Program-made: the position numbers and the translations under genes
Origin: JAWWPY01 sp964412845
Lineage (GTDB): Bacteria; Actinomycetota; Actinomycetes; Streptosporangiales; Streptosporangiaceae
Direction of reading: 5' to 3'
Assembly (NCBI GenBank): GCA_964412845.1
Contig: CAYPQM010000003.1
Location: 1-64,000 of the forward strand
DNA: 64,000 bases
The notes under the pieces: model-generated
What the model was told of the DNA's origin: nothing
Database searches by the model: none
Seen by the model: only the letters and a program-made list of their open reading frames with translations
Part shown: in pieces, positions 32,894-40,825 of the stretch
Layout: each line of letters starts with the position of its first letter
Position numbering within the stretch: the first letter of the stretch is position 1

Positions 32894-34883
32894 TCAGGGC
32901 AGATTCCAGACCTCGTTGGCGCCGCCGGTGCACGACCACAGGACAAGCTGCGTGCCGTTCGCCGTGCTGTAGCCGGGGTCCGCCAGGCACTTGCCGGAGT
33001 GCGGGTTGACCAGCTCCCCGTTTGAGTGGTGGACCCAGACCTGGTTCCACCCGCCGGTGCACGTGGACAGGTCGATCTTGGTGCCGTTCGAGGTCCTGGC
33101 CCCAAGGATGTCCATGCACTTGCCGACCGCCACCAGCGTGTTGTTCGGCTCGACGGTCCAGTTCTCCCCGGCGCTGCTGTTGCAGGACCACAGCTCGATC
33201 TTGTTCCCGTTGAAGACCCCCGAGCCAGCGTCAGCAACGCACTTGCCGTGGTAGCCCGTGATCTGGCCGGACGGCGGTGGCGTGGTGTAGCTGAACCTGT
33301 CGGCCGAGCCGGTCGCGCTCGTCCCCGCCGTGGTGGTGACCCGGACATCCACCGTCCCCGTGCCGGCCGGCGACCGTGCCGAGCACGACGTCGCGGTGCA
33401 CGAGACACTGGTCGCCGCGTGCGTGCCGAACGCCACCGTGCCGCCCGTCAGGGCGGTGCCGGTCACGGTCACGACGGTGCCACCAGCTGTGGGCCCGTGG
33501 TTCGGGCTCACCGCTGTGACCACCGGCAGCGCGGTGTAACTGAACGCGTCGGCCGAGCTGGTCGCGCTCGTCCCCGCCGTGGTGGTAACCCGGACATCCA
33601 CCGTCCNNNNNNNNNNNNNNNNNNNNNNNNNNNNNNNNNNNNNNNNNNNNNNNNNNNNNNNNNNNNNNNNNNNNNNNNNNNNNNNNNNNNNNNNNNNNNN
33701 NNNNNNCACTGGTCGCCGCGTGCGTGCCGAACGCCACCGAGCCGCCCGACAGCCCCGTGCCCGTCACCGTCACCACCGTGCCACCCGCCGGAGGCCCCTG
33801 GTTCGGGCTCACCGCCGTTACCACCGGCACCGGCGGCGGCGTCGAGGAGGCCAGGACACAGCCGTTGGCCGCGTTGCTCCACAGGGACTGCATGGCAAAC
33901 GACCCGGTGGACAGGGTCACGTTGCCAGCCGGATCCGGAGTTCCCCACAGCTCACCGGCCCAGGCACATTTGTCGCCGATCTCCCCGCCGGAGACGTTGT
34001 CGGCCGGATCGAACCAGCCGCTGACCGGCTCCGGGTCGGTAATCGTCTCCGCATACTCGTGGCCGCCCACGATCGAGAACCCGTCGTAGGTCCCCGCGCT
34101 GCCCGGGTTGATGAAGTTCTCCCCGCAGCCCAGACCCGCGTCAAGCTGGTAGGGCAGGTTGGTGAACGTCTCACCGACAGCGGAGTTGCTGTGCCAGGCG
34201 CAGTAGGCCGGCGGCGACGACGAGCAGCCGGACGAGTTGCCGGCAAAGCCGTCATTGAAGCAGGTGCCGGGCTGGCTGGCGATGACGACCTGCGCGTCAG
34301 CCTTGTCGGTGATGCTCTGGGCGGCCACCAACGCGTCGGCCTCGGCGGTCAGGTTGGTCGCGCTCACGTCCGCGGGCGGCGCGCCGGTGTCCTGGAAGAC
34401 GCCGCTGAGGACCGACCCGCCGAACGTCGGGTGACCTGACCCGTCCGTGTACTGGCTGTTAATGGTGGACCAGGTGTCCTGGGGCGCCACCCCCAGCCCT
34501 CCGTAGAAGGCGTCGAGGTACGCCACGTCCGGGCCGCTCAGGTTCCAGGTAGGGCCCCAGAGCAACAGGTAGACGTGCGGGTTGTGCTGCACGGGGCCGC
34601 CGCCGTAGGCGAGGTTGCAGTTCGGCTCCACGCAGGCCGCCGGGCCGGTGGCCCCCTTGATGATCATGCGTTTGCCCCGTGGCTGGAGCTTCCCCATGAT
34701 GAGCCCGTGCTTGGCCAGCGGGAGTGCCCGGGCGTAGGCCGGGTGCAGGTTGACGATCGTGACCAAGGGCTTGGTGGCCGCAGGCCGGCTCGGCGCCGGT
34801 TTTGCCGCACTGGCCATGGTGGTAACGCTGATTGAAGCCGCCGCAGCTACCACGACGGCGGCAGCGGCTCTTTTCCATTTCAC
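32894..34883 (-). CDS. Secreted protein with HEYxE motif, IPT/TIG domains and ricin-type lectin domain
   Basis: A large exported protein split by an N run but best read as one gene. GTG 34883 (GGGGGA upstream) starts a signal peptide (KRAAAAVVVAAAASISVTTM, then ASAA). A globular region of about 330 residues contains GGHEYAETITDP, a zinc-peptidase-like HExxE pattern. At least two IPT/TIG domains (VTAVSPN.GP..GGTVVTVTG) follow, then a C-terminal ricin-B/CBM13 lectin domain with QxW-type repeats (ENWTVEPNN, NQVWVHHSNG, NEVWNLP). It probably binds or degrades extracellular material. Proteolytic activity is inferred only from the motif. Confidence 0.8.
33607..33706. other. Assembly gap (100 N) inside the IPT/TIG repeats
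   Basis: The flanks align to the neighbouring repeat so that the missing stretch corresponds to 33358-33405, which is 48 bp. A 48-bp gap, unlike the 100 N placeholder, joins the two halves of the gene in one frame. Confidence 0.7.
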
Positions 34884-35052
34884 TGAGTTTGTCCCCCTCT
34901 TTGAAGGTCCCTGAATAGGGCCACAAAGCAAGGTAATGCTTTCCGGTGAGGGGAGCAACACCGCATTCAAATGCCTCGGCAGTCCGGTGTATTTAGTGTA
35001 AAAGCGTAGATTACGATGTTAAATAAACAGGAATGGAATCCCGCGCCGTTGA

Positions 35053-36492
35053 TTAAGCACGCAGCCACAGGGCGCCGCCGGCGCCGGCCGCGGAGACCGC
35101 CGCGAGCACGAGCGCACAGTCATGCAGCGCGGTGACCGGTGACCCGGAGGCCAGGGCGCGGGTCGCGTAGAAGGTCGCGAGCAAGGCGATGCCGAACGAC
35201 CCGGACAGCCGCTCGCCGATGTTGAACAGCGTGTTGGCGTCCGGCAGCCGCGCGCCGTCCAGGCCGCCGAGCAGGCCGAGGACGAGCGGCTGGATGGTGA
35301 GCCCGAGCGCGATACCGCGCCCGCACAGCAGCGCGGCGGTCAGCCAGACCGGAGTCGAGGCGGTGAGCAGCAGCAGGCCCAGGGTGCTGACGGCCAGCAA
35401 CGCCAGACCGCCGGACACGCTGGCGGCGATCACCGCCCGGCTGGCCCGTCCCTGGCCGACGATCCGGTTGCCCAGCGCGCTGGCCACGCCCATGACCACG
35501 CCCTGCGGCAGCAGGGCCAGGCCGGTGACGGTCGCGGAGTGCCGCTGGACCTCCTGGAGGAACACCGGGGCCAGGAACAGCATCGAGAACAGCACCACGC
35601 TGGCGACGCAGCACAGCGCCAAGGTGCCCGCCCAGCGAGCCGAGCGGAGCAGGTCAAGATTGACCGCGGGCGGGATGCCGCCCGCCCGTGACCGCCGCCG
35701 GGCCCAGGCCGCGTAGCCGGTGACGAGGAGGAGGCCACCGGCCCAGGCCGGCGCCGAGCGGGCCGAGAGCCAGCCGACGGCCGGCCCACGGCTGGCGCCA
35801 TAGGTCGCCAACCCCAATCCGGCCCCCAGCAGGGCCAGGCCGACGATATCCGGGCGCGCCGCCGGGTCTCCTGTGCTGGCTGACCCTCCTGCGCCCGCCG
35901 GACCCGGCCGTCGTGCGATCGCCGCGCTGGCCCGTGCGGCCAGGCCGATGGGCACATTGATGAGAAAGATGGCTCGCCAGCCAAAGCTGCTGATCAGCAG
36001 GCCGCCGACGGTCGGGCCGAGGGCCGGCCCGGCGAAGAACATGATGCCGGCGCTGACCGGCATGTGCTGCGCCTCGCCGCGATCGCCGAGCAGCAGGCCG
36101 AGAGCGAGCGGGACCATGGGCGCGCCGGCCAGTCCCTGCACCACCCGGGTCGCGATCAGCACGCCTGCGTCGGGGGCCAGCGCGCAGGCGGCGGAGGCCA
36201 GCGTGAAGCCGAGCAGCACAGCGGTGTAGGCCGGCATCGTGCCGAACCGGCGGGCCAGCCACGGGGTGACGGCCAGGCCGCCGGCCAACCCGAGCAGGTA
36301 ACCGCTCACCGCCCACGCGGCGACCCCGAGGGAGGTGTGCAGGTCCCGGACGATGACCGGCACCGCCACGTTGACCACGGAGGAGTCGACCATGGACAGC
36401 ACCGGGCCAGCCATGAGCGTGAGCCGCATGAACATGGCGCCGCCCGGAGACCCGGGCCCGCTGCCGCCTCGCTCCTGGCTCGCCGCCGTCAT
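35053..36492 (-). CDS. MFS transporter (DHA2/EmrB-QacA type)
   Basis: A 479-residue drug:proton antiporter-like protein. The family start GPVLSMVDSSVVNVAVPVIV, the loop WLARRFGTMPAYTAV, the antiporter helix ATRVVQGLAGAPMVPLALGL and SFGWRAIFLINVPIGL are characteristic, with about 14 hydrophobic segments. ATG 36492 is preferred; an in-frame start at 36570 would overlap the padR gene upstream. padR and this gene form one transcription unit, so export is probably regulated by PadR. The substrate is unknown. Confidence 0.87.
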   Translation of the reverse strand: MTAASQERGGSGPGSPGGAMFMRLTLMAGPVLSMVDSSVVNVAVPVIVRDLHTSLGVAAWAVSGYLLGLAGGLAVTPWLARRFGTMPAYTAVLLGFTLASAACALAPDAGVLIATRVVQGLAGAPMVPLALGLLLGDRGEAQHMPVSAGIMFFAGPALGPTVGGLLISSFGWRAIFLINVPIGLAARASAAIARRPGPAGAGGSASTGDPAARPDIVGLALLGAGLGLATYGASRGPAVGWLSARSAPAWAGGLLLVTGYAAWARRRSRAGGIPPAVNLDLLRSARWAGTLALCCVASVVLFSMLFLAPVFLQEVQRHSATVTGLALLPQGVVMGVASALGNRIVGQGRASRAVIAASVSGGLALLAVSTLGLLLLTASTPVWLTAALLCGRGIALGLTIQPLVLGLLGGLDGARLPDANTLFNIGERLSGSFGIALLATFYATRALASGSPVTALHDCALVLAAVSAAGAGGALWLRA

Positions 36493-36532
36493 CGGCCGTC
36501 CCGCGGGCCGGACTGCCGCTGACCGGCCGACG

Positions 36533-37054
36533 TCATCGGCCCGGGGCGGCCGCCGCCCGGGCGAGATCATCCAGCCAGGCGAGTTCCTGGCGGTGGCGGT
36601 CCAGGTTGAAGTCCATCACCCGGAGACCCCAGGGCGCCGCGGCGGCCTCCGGCCGCAGCGTCGTGAGGTGGGTGATGGACGCCGCCACTATCTCCCGGCG
36701 GGCCCGGATGATGTGCAGTCGCTCCTCGGCGTCGAGATCGGCGAAGAACGCGACCCGGGTCTGGAACTCGTTGTCGTCGGCCAGCAGGGCGGGGTCGCCG
36801 TCGCGGATCATCGCCTGCAGCAGGTCGTGGCCGGTGTCGGTGAGCCGGTACACGTTGCGCGGCGGGCGTCCCGGATCCGCCTCGGCGGCCACGGGCTGGA
36901 TCGCGCCCTGTTCCTCGAAGCGGCGCAGCGCCGGGTAGAGCACGTTGTTGTTGATCGACCGCCCGCCCAGGATGCGCTCGACGCTCTTCTTGATCTCATA
37001 GCCGTGCCGTGGCCCGTCCGCGAGCACCCGCAGCATCAGTATGTCGAAGTACAC
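36533..37054 (-). CDS. PadR family transcriptional regulator
   Basis: A 173-residue winged-helix repressor. The N-terminal PadR domain (MYFDILMLRVLADGPRHGYE, then LYPALRRFEEQGAIQPV) is followed by the dimerising alpha-helical C-terminal domain (LDAEERLHIIRARREIVAAS). The start is GTG 37054, only 4 bp from a long palindrome (37058-37083) that is its likely binding site. The MFS transporter gene lies downstream on the same strand, the usual PadR-efflux arrangement. Confidence 0.88.
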   Translation of the reverse strand: MYFDILMLRVLADGPRHGYEIKKSVERILGGRSINNNVLYPALRRFEEQGAIQPVAAEADPGRPPRNVYRLTDTGHDLLQAMIRDGDPALLADDNEFQTRVAFFADLDAEERLHIIRARREIVAASITHLTTLRPEAAAAPWGLRVMDFNLDRHRQELAWLDDLARAAAAPGR

Positions 37055-37057
37055 GGG

Positions 37058-37083
37058 GTTAGCGTAACCTAGGTTAGGCTAAC
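37058..37083. promoter_or_regulatory. 26-bp palindrome upstream of padR
   Basis: The arms GTTAGC-n-TAACCT and AGGTTA-n-GCTAAC are perfectly complementary except for one G/G pair on each side. The segment TAGGTTAGGCTAAC also matches 14 consecutive positions of the 19-bp DtxR/IdeR iron box. It could serve PadR, an iron regulator, or both. Confidence 0.7.
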
Positions 37084-37147
37084 TCGTCGAGACAGGATCG
37101 TACGCCGGGTGCTGTGCGACCGGGTGCTGGCCTGCGCGCTGCGGGGC

Positions 37148-37642
37148 TCAGCCGATGACGTGCGGCAGTTCCTGGCTGGCGTACCAGAGCAGGTCGTGAC
37201 CCTCGGCGCCGTCGACGGCGAAGCGGGCGTCATCATCGCCCTTGTCCGCGAGGGGCAGCGCGCCGACCGCATCGCTGATGTCGCTGACGGCGAGCAGATC
37301 GTCCATGTGCCCGGAGACCACCAGGCGCAGCGGGACCGGAACGGAAATCACCACCACGGTCGGCTCGTCGAACCCCCCGTTGTGCCCGACCTGCTCGTCC
37401 GGCACGTCGGCGGCGAGCACCACGCGCCTGCGCGGCGCGTCCGGGTCAGCGAGCAGCAGCCGGAGCGACGCCCGGGCCGCGTGCGTCATCGCCACGTATT
37501 CCAGTTCTTCGAGGTCCCCGCTGGCGTACCACTCGCGCAGCGCTGGGGTGACCGCGAACCCGGTCAGCGGGGCTGGACCGATCTCCCCGGTGAGCAGCAG
37601 GTCGGCGAGCGCCGGCAGCGTCGCGGGCAGGTAGACACGCAT
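37148..37642 (-). CDS. DUF6912-like conserved protein
   Basis: A 164-residue protein whose N-terminus MRVYLPATLPALADLLLTGE and the phrase PAPLTGFAVTPALREWY match a conserved actinobacterial family of unknown function (annotated, I believe, as DUF6912). The family core continues through EELEYVAMTHAARASLRLL and RRRVVLAADVPD. ATG 37642 has GGGGA upstream; the longer frame to 37717 would overlap the upstream Vsr gene. No catalytic residues can be named. Confidence 0.75.
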   Translation of the reverse strand: MRVYLPATLPALADLLLTGEIGPAPLTGFAVTPALREWYASGDLEELEYVAMTHAARASLRLLLADPDAPRRRVVLAADVPDEQVGHNGGFDEPTVVVISVPVPLRLVVSGHMDDLLAVSDISDAVGALPLADKGDDDARFAVDGAEGHDLLWYASQELPHVIG

Positions 37643-37703
37643 GGATTCCCCAGGCTGGGCACGAAGCGCCGCGGGCGCACTGAACTGCGGTGCCCCCTGA
37701 TGA

Positions 37704-38186
37704 TCAAAGTGTGCCACCCGGCGCGCCGGTAGGACCAGGAATCAGGGACTTGGCCCCGCCCAGCGCGGCGATCACCGCGCTGATCGCCGCTTCCAGCGGC
37801 TCGTGCTCCCAGACCCGGACCACCTGCCAGCCCGCGGCGGCCAGGGCCGCGTCGGCGGCCCGGTCACGCTCGATGTTGCGGCGCAGCTTGGGCGCCCAGT
37901 ACCACTCGTTGACCGCCGGGTCACGGCCGTGCTGGGGGCAGACATGCCAGAAGCAGCCGTCCACGAAGACGGCGACCCGGCGGGCGGTGAACGCGATGTC
38001 GGGACGCACCCGCGCGCCGCCGTCGAGGTCAAGCCGGTGATCCTTGCGGAACCGGTATCCCCGGCGGTGCAGCGCGCTGCGCAGGGCAAGTTCGGGTTTG
38101 GTGTCGGTGCGCCGGTTGGCCCGCATGTTCGCCGAGCGCCCCGGGCTCGAAGGGCTCGGGTAGGCCGCCCTCGGATGATCGACCAC
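37704..38186 (-). CDS. vsr: Very short patch repair endonuclease (Vsr)
   Basis: A 160-residue T:G mismatch endonuclease of the restriction-endonuclease-like fold. RSANMRANRRTDTKPELALR, RPDIAFTARRVAVFVDGCFW with HVCPQHG, and NIERDRAADAALAAAGWQVV with RVWEHE match Vsr, including the catalytic Asp and the zinc-site Cys/His. GTG 38186 is used; the in-frame TTG at 38195 and ATG 38126 are alternatives, the latter cutting into the conserved start. Vsr usually accompanies a cytosine methyltransferase, and none is present in this window. Confidence 0.88.
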   Translation of the reverse strand: MVDHPRAAYPSPSSPGRSANMRANRRTDTKPELALRSALHRRGYRFRKDHRLDLDGGARVRPDIAFTARRVAVFVDGCFWHVCPQHGRDPAVNEWYWAPKLRRNIERDRAADAALAAAGWQVVRVWEHEPLEAAISAVIAALGGAKSLIPGPTGAPGGTL

Positions 38187-38216
38187 GGGGGCCAACGCTA
38201 GCGCGATTCCGGGCCA

Positions 38217-38867
38217 TCAGCCGAGCGGAATGCCGAGCAGGGCGGCGAGGTGCGCGGCGGTCGCACCCGGTTCGGTGTGCAGCACGCCGGTCATCCCGAC
38301 CGCCTCGGCCGCGGACACGTTGGCCTGGATGTCGTCGATGAACACGCACTCCTCCGGCGGCAGGCCGATCAGGCCCGCGGCGTGCCGGAAGATCGTCTCC
38401 TCGGGCTTGCGCATGCCGACCTCGGCCGAGATGACCACCGCGTCGAACAGCACCGGGAACTCCTCGCGGGGGTAATCGACGGCCCCCCAGGAATTGGACA
38501 GCAGGCAGGTGCGCACGCCTGCCCGGCGCAACTGCCGGAGCAGGTCATGCATGGCCGCCGACGGCAGCGCCGCCGCGAACATCCGGGCCAGCAGCCCTTC
38601 GGCGGGCACCTGGCCGCCGTCCAGCCGGACGATCCTGGCCGCGAGCGACCGCTCGAATTCCTCCGGTGTGCACTCGCCGCGCTCCAGGGCGTGCACCGGG
38701 TTGCCCTCGCCGTCAGGTGTGTAGGCACCGCGCAGCCAGGGCCGGATCACCGCGGTGTAGCTGTCATGGTCGATGCCGTCCGCATCCAGCCAGCTCCGCA
38801 TCGCCTCTGGGATAGGGCTGGTCAGCACGCCACCCCAGTCGGTGATCACCCCGCGCAGCTCTGGCAC
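38217..38867 (-). CDS. HAD-IA family hydrolase
   Basis: A HAD phosphatase-like protein of about 216 residues. Motif I is GVITDWGGVLTSP, with Gly instead of the second Asp, as is common in the epoxide-hydrolase-N-domain-like HAD-IA group. Motif II is CLLSNSWG, motif III is GMRKPEETIF and motif IV is CVFIDDIQANVSAAEAVGM. GTG 38867 is the only start close to motif I. The frame extends upstream to 39131, but that region is AT-rich promoter DNA and contains the divergent leader ORF. The substrate is unknown. Confidence 0.78.
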   Translation of the reverse strand: MPELRGVITDWGGVLTSPIPEAMRSWLDADGIDHDSYTAVIRPWLRGAYTPDGEGNPVHALERGECTPEEFERSLAARIVRLDGGQVPAEGLLARMFAAALPSAAMHDLLRQLRRAGVRTCLLSNSWGAVDYPREEFPVLFDAVVISAEVGMRKPEETIFRHAAGLIGLPPEECVFIDDIQANVSAAEAVGMTGVLHTEPGATAAHLAALLGIPLG

Positions 38868-38993
38868 GTCTTTGATGCTAAGCGACGCAGGCCAACGCGC
38901 TTCGGACAGCACGTTGCTACCGGGAAACTTCTGAGGCCGTAGTTCTATATATTTCCAATTGACTTTATAGGGAACTTGATTAAGCATGGTGCC

Positions 38994-39089
38994 ATGGCTC
39001 GCAGCGAACTTCTGGCTTGGTGCCGGTACGTGGACCTCCGGCGGCAGGCCAGCGCGATGTGCCGGAGCCCACGCTTCGCTCAGCGCTGA
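38994..39089 (+). CDS. Cysteine-containing leader peptide of the ssu operon
   Basis: A 31-residue ORF beginning MARSELLAWCRYVDLRRQAS and continuing AMCRSPRFAQR. The core CRYVDLRRQASAMC matches the pattern R.HVDL.R.SSALC of short leader peptides that I know upstream of sulfur-assimilation genes in Streptomyces and relatives. TTGACT (38959-38964) and TAAGCA (38981-38986) place the -10 7 nt before ATG, so the peptide is probably translated from a leaderless mRNA. A hairpin follows at 39096-39139, before ssuC. Cysteine-dependent control of the operon is inferred. Confidence 0.65.
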   Translation: MARSELLAWCRYVDLRRQASAMCRSPRFAQR

Positions 39090-39095
39090 GCAGCA

Positions 39096-39139
39096 GCTCA
39101 CCCCTGCCCTGACCGCTCCGGCCGCGCACAACGGTGAGC
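39096..39139 (+). promoter_or_regulatory. Candidate attenuator hairpin between leader peptide and ssuC
   Basis: GCTCACC (39096-39102) pairs perfectly with GGTGAGC (39133-39139), starting 7 nt after the leader stop codon. It could fold differently depending on ribosome position on the cysteine codons. No U-tract follows, so a translational effect or Rho-dependent attenuation is as likely as intrinsic termination. Confidence 0.4.
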
Positions 39140-39167
39140 GGCCCGACCTGCCGCCGTGAGGTCAGCC

Positions 39168-40091
39168 GTGTCTCGATCCACGCCCACCGCCCTGCTTCCG
39201 CAGGACCTGGTCTCAGCTTCTCCCGCCACTGCCCGCACCGGCGGCCCGACAGCGGCCGACGCCCGCGCCGCGCCCGGGCCGGCCGCCCTGGCCCAGGCCG
39301 GGCCGGTCCGGCGCAGGCGCCTGCCGGGCGGGTACCGGCTGATCAGCCCGGTCGCCATCCTGGTGATCTGGCAGGTGGTCAGCACTACCGGCCTGATCTC
39401 CGCGCAGAAACTGCCGCCGCCGACCGAACTCTGGCACACCACGATCATGCTGATCACAACGTCCTCGCCGGCGTACGGGACGCTGCAGGGCGCGATGATC
39501 GTCTCGCTGGAGCGGGTGGCGATGGGCTTCGCGCTCGGCGCGGCGGCCGGGCTGGTGCTCGCTGTCATCGCCGGGCTCAGCCGCCTCGGCGAGAACTCGG
39601 TTGACCCGCTGATGCAGATGGTGCGGACGCTGCCGCTGTTCGGGCTGATCCCGGTGTTCATCGTCTGGTTCGGCATCGGCCAATTGCCCAAGGTGCTGCT
39701 GATCGCGCTCGGCGCCGCCATTCCGCTCTACCTCAACACATTCGCCGGAATTCGCGGTGTGGACGGGAAACTCGCCGAACTCGGCCAGTCGCTGCAATTG
39801 CGGCGCGGCGAAGTAATCCGGCACATCGTGCTGCCCGGCGCACTGCCCCAGATCCTGGTCGGCCTCCGGCAAAGCCTCGGCGTCGCGTGGCTCGCCCTGG
39901 TGGTCGCCGAGCAGGTCAACGCCAACGCAGGGCTCGGCTTCATGATCAGCCAGGCCACCCAGTTCCTGCGCAACGACGTGATCTTCGTGGCCTTGCTCGT
40001 GTACTGCGCGCTCGGCCTGCTCACCGATGCCCTGGTCCGGCTGCTGGAGAGAAAGGCACTGACATGGCGCCGCAGCTTCGTGGAAGCGTAA
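39168..40091 (+). CDS. ssuC: Alkanesulfonate ABC transporter permease
   Basis: A 307-residue inner-membrane permease that imports organosulfonates as a sulfur source. The family EAA-type loop is present (ELGQSLQLRRGEVIRHIVLP with GALPQILVGL), as are typical segments WFGIGQLPKVLLIALGAAIP and WLALVVAEQVNANAGLGFMI. GTG 39168 has GAGG 6 nt upstream; GTG 39156 is an alternative. It is the first gene of ssuCBADE, and ssuB starts within its last codons. Confidence 0.9.
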   Translation: MSRSTPTALLPQDLVSASPATARTGGPTAADARAAPGPAALAQAGPVRRRRLPGGYRLISPVAILVIWQVVSTTGLISAQKLPPPTELWHTTIMLITTSSPAYGTLQGAMIVSLERVAMGFALGAAAGLVLAVIAGLSRLGENSVDPLMQMVRTLPLFGLIPVFIVWFGIGQLPKVLLIALGAAIPLYLNTFAGIRGVDGKLAELGQSLQLRRGEVIRHIVLPGALPQILVGLRQSLGVAWLALVVAEQVNANAGLGFMISQATQFLRNDVIFVALLVYCALGLLTDALVRLLERKALTWRRSFVEA

Positions 40092-40825
40092 CCAGCCCGC
40101 CGGGCCAGCCAGGCCCGCCGGATCCGGCCGCTCAGGTCCGCGGCCTGTCCCGGGCATTCGGTGACCGCCCAGTGCTTGACCGCCTCGACCTGGACATCGC
40201 TCCCGGCGAGTTCATCGCGCTGATCGGCCGGAGCGGTTCGGGGAAGTCCACCCTGCTGCGCGCGCTGGCCGGGCTCGACCGCGCGGTGACCGGCGAGCTC
40301 ACCGTGCCCGGCCCGGTCGCGGTCGCCTTCCAGGAACCGCGGCTGGTGCCGTGGCGCCGGGTGTGGGCCAATGTGGCGCTGGGACTGCGGGTCAGCGGCC
40401 CCCGGGCGGTGGCCCGCGCGGCGCTCGACGAGGTCGAGCTCACTGAGCGGGCCGACGCGTGGCCGCTGACCCTGTCCGGCGGGGAGGCGCAGCGGGCCTC
40501 GCTGGCCCGGGCGCTGGTGCGCGAGCCGAGCCTGCTGCTGCTCGATGAGCCGTTCAGCGCCCTGGACGCGCTGACCAGGATCACCATGCACCGGCTGGTC
40601 GTCCGGCTCTGGGCGCACCACCAGCCCGCGGTGCTCCTGGTCACCCACGACGTGGACGAGGCGCTCGCCCTCGCCGACCGGGTCATCGTCCTGGCCGGCG
40701 GCCAGATCACCGGCAGCCGGCGGGTCACCGTGCCCCGCCCCCGCGACCGGGAGCATCCCGACCTGGTAACCCTGCGCACCCACCTGCTGACTGAACTTGG
40801 CGTAGCCACGGAAGGACAGACATGA
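40064..40825 (+). CDS. ssuB: Alkanesulfonate ABC transporter ATP-binding protein
   Basis: A 253-residue ABC ATPase that powers the SsuC permease. Walker A is IGRSGSGKST, the Q-loop is VAFQEPRLVPW, the signature is LSGGEAQRASLARA, Walker B is LLLLDEPFSALD, and the switch His is in VTHDVDEAL. ATG 40064 has GGAGAGAAAGG upstream and overlaps the end of ssuC by 28 bp. Its stop overlaps the ssuA start (ATGA). Confidence 0.92.
   Translation: MAPQLRGSVTSPPGQPGPPDPAAQVRGLSRAFGDRPVLDRLDLDIAPGEFIALIGRSGSGKSTLLRALAGLDRAVTGELTVPGPVAVAFQEPRLVPWRRVWANVALGLRVSGPRAVARAALDEVELTERADAWPLTLSGGEAQRASLARALVREPSLLLLDEPFSALDALTRITMHRLVVRLWAHHQPAVLLVTHDVDEALALADRVIVLAGGQITGSRRVTVPRPRDREHPDLVTLRTHLLTELGVATEGQT

Noticed and set aside
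39887..40063. Longer ssuB start upstream
   Set aside because: It would lie within ssuC in another frame; ATG 40064 has a good ribosome binding site and gives the normal family N-terminus.
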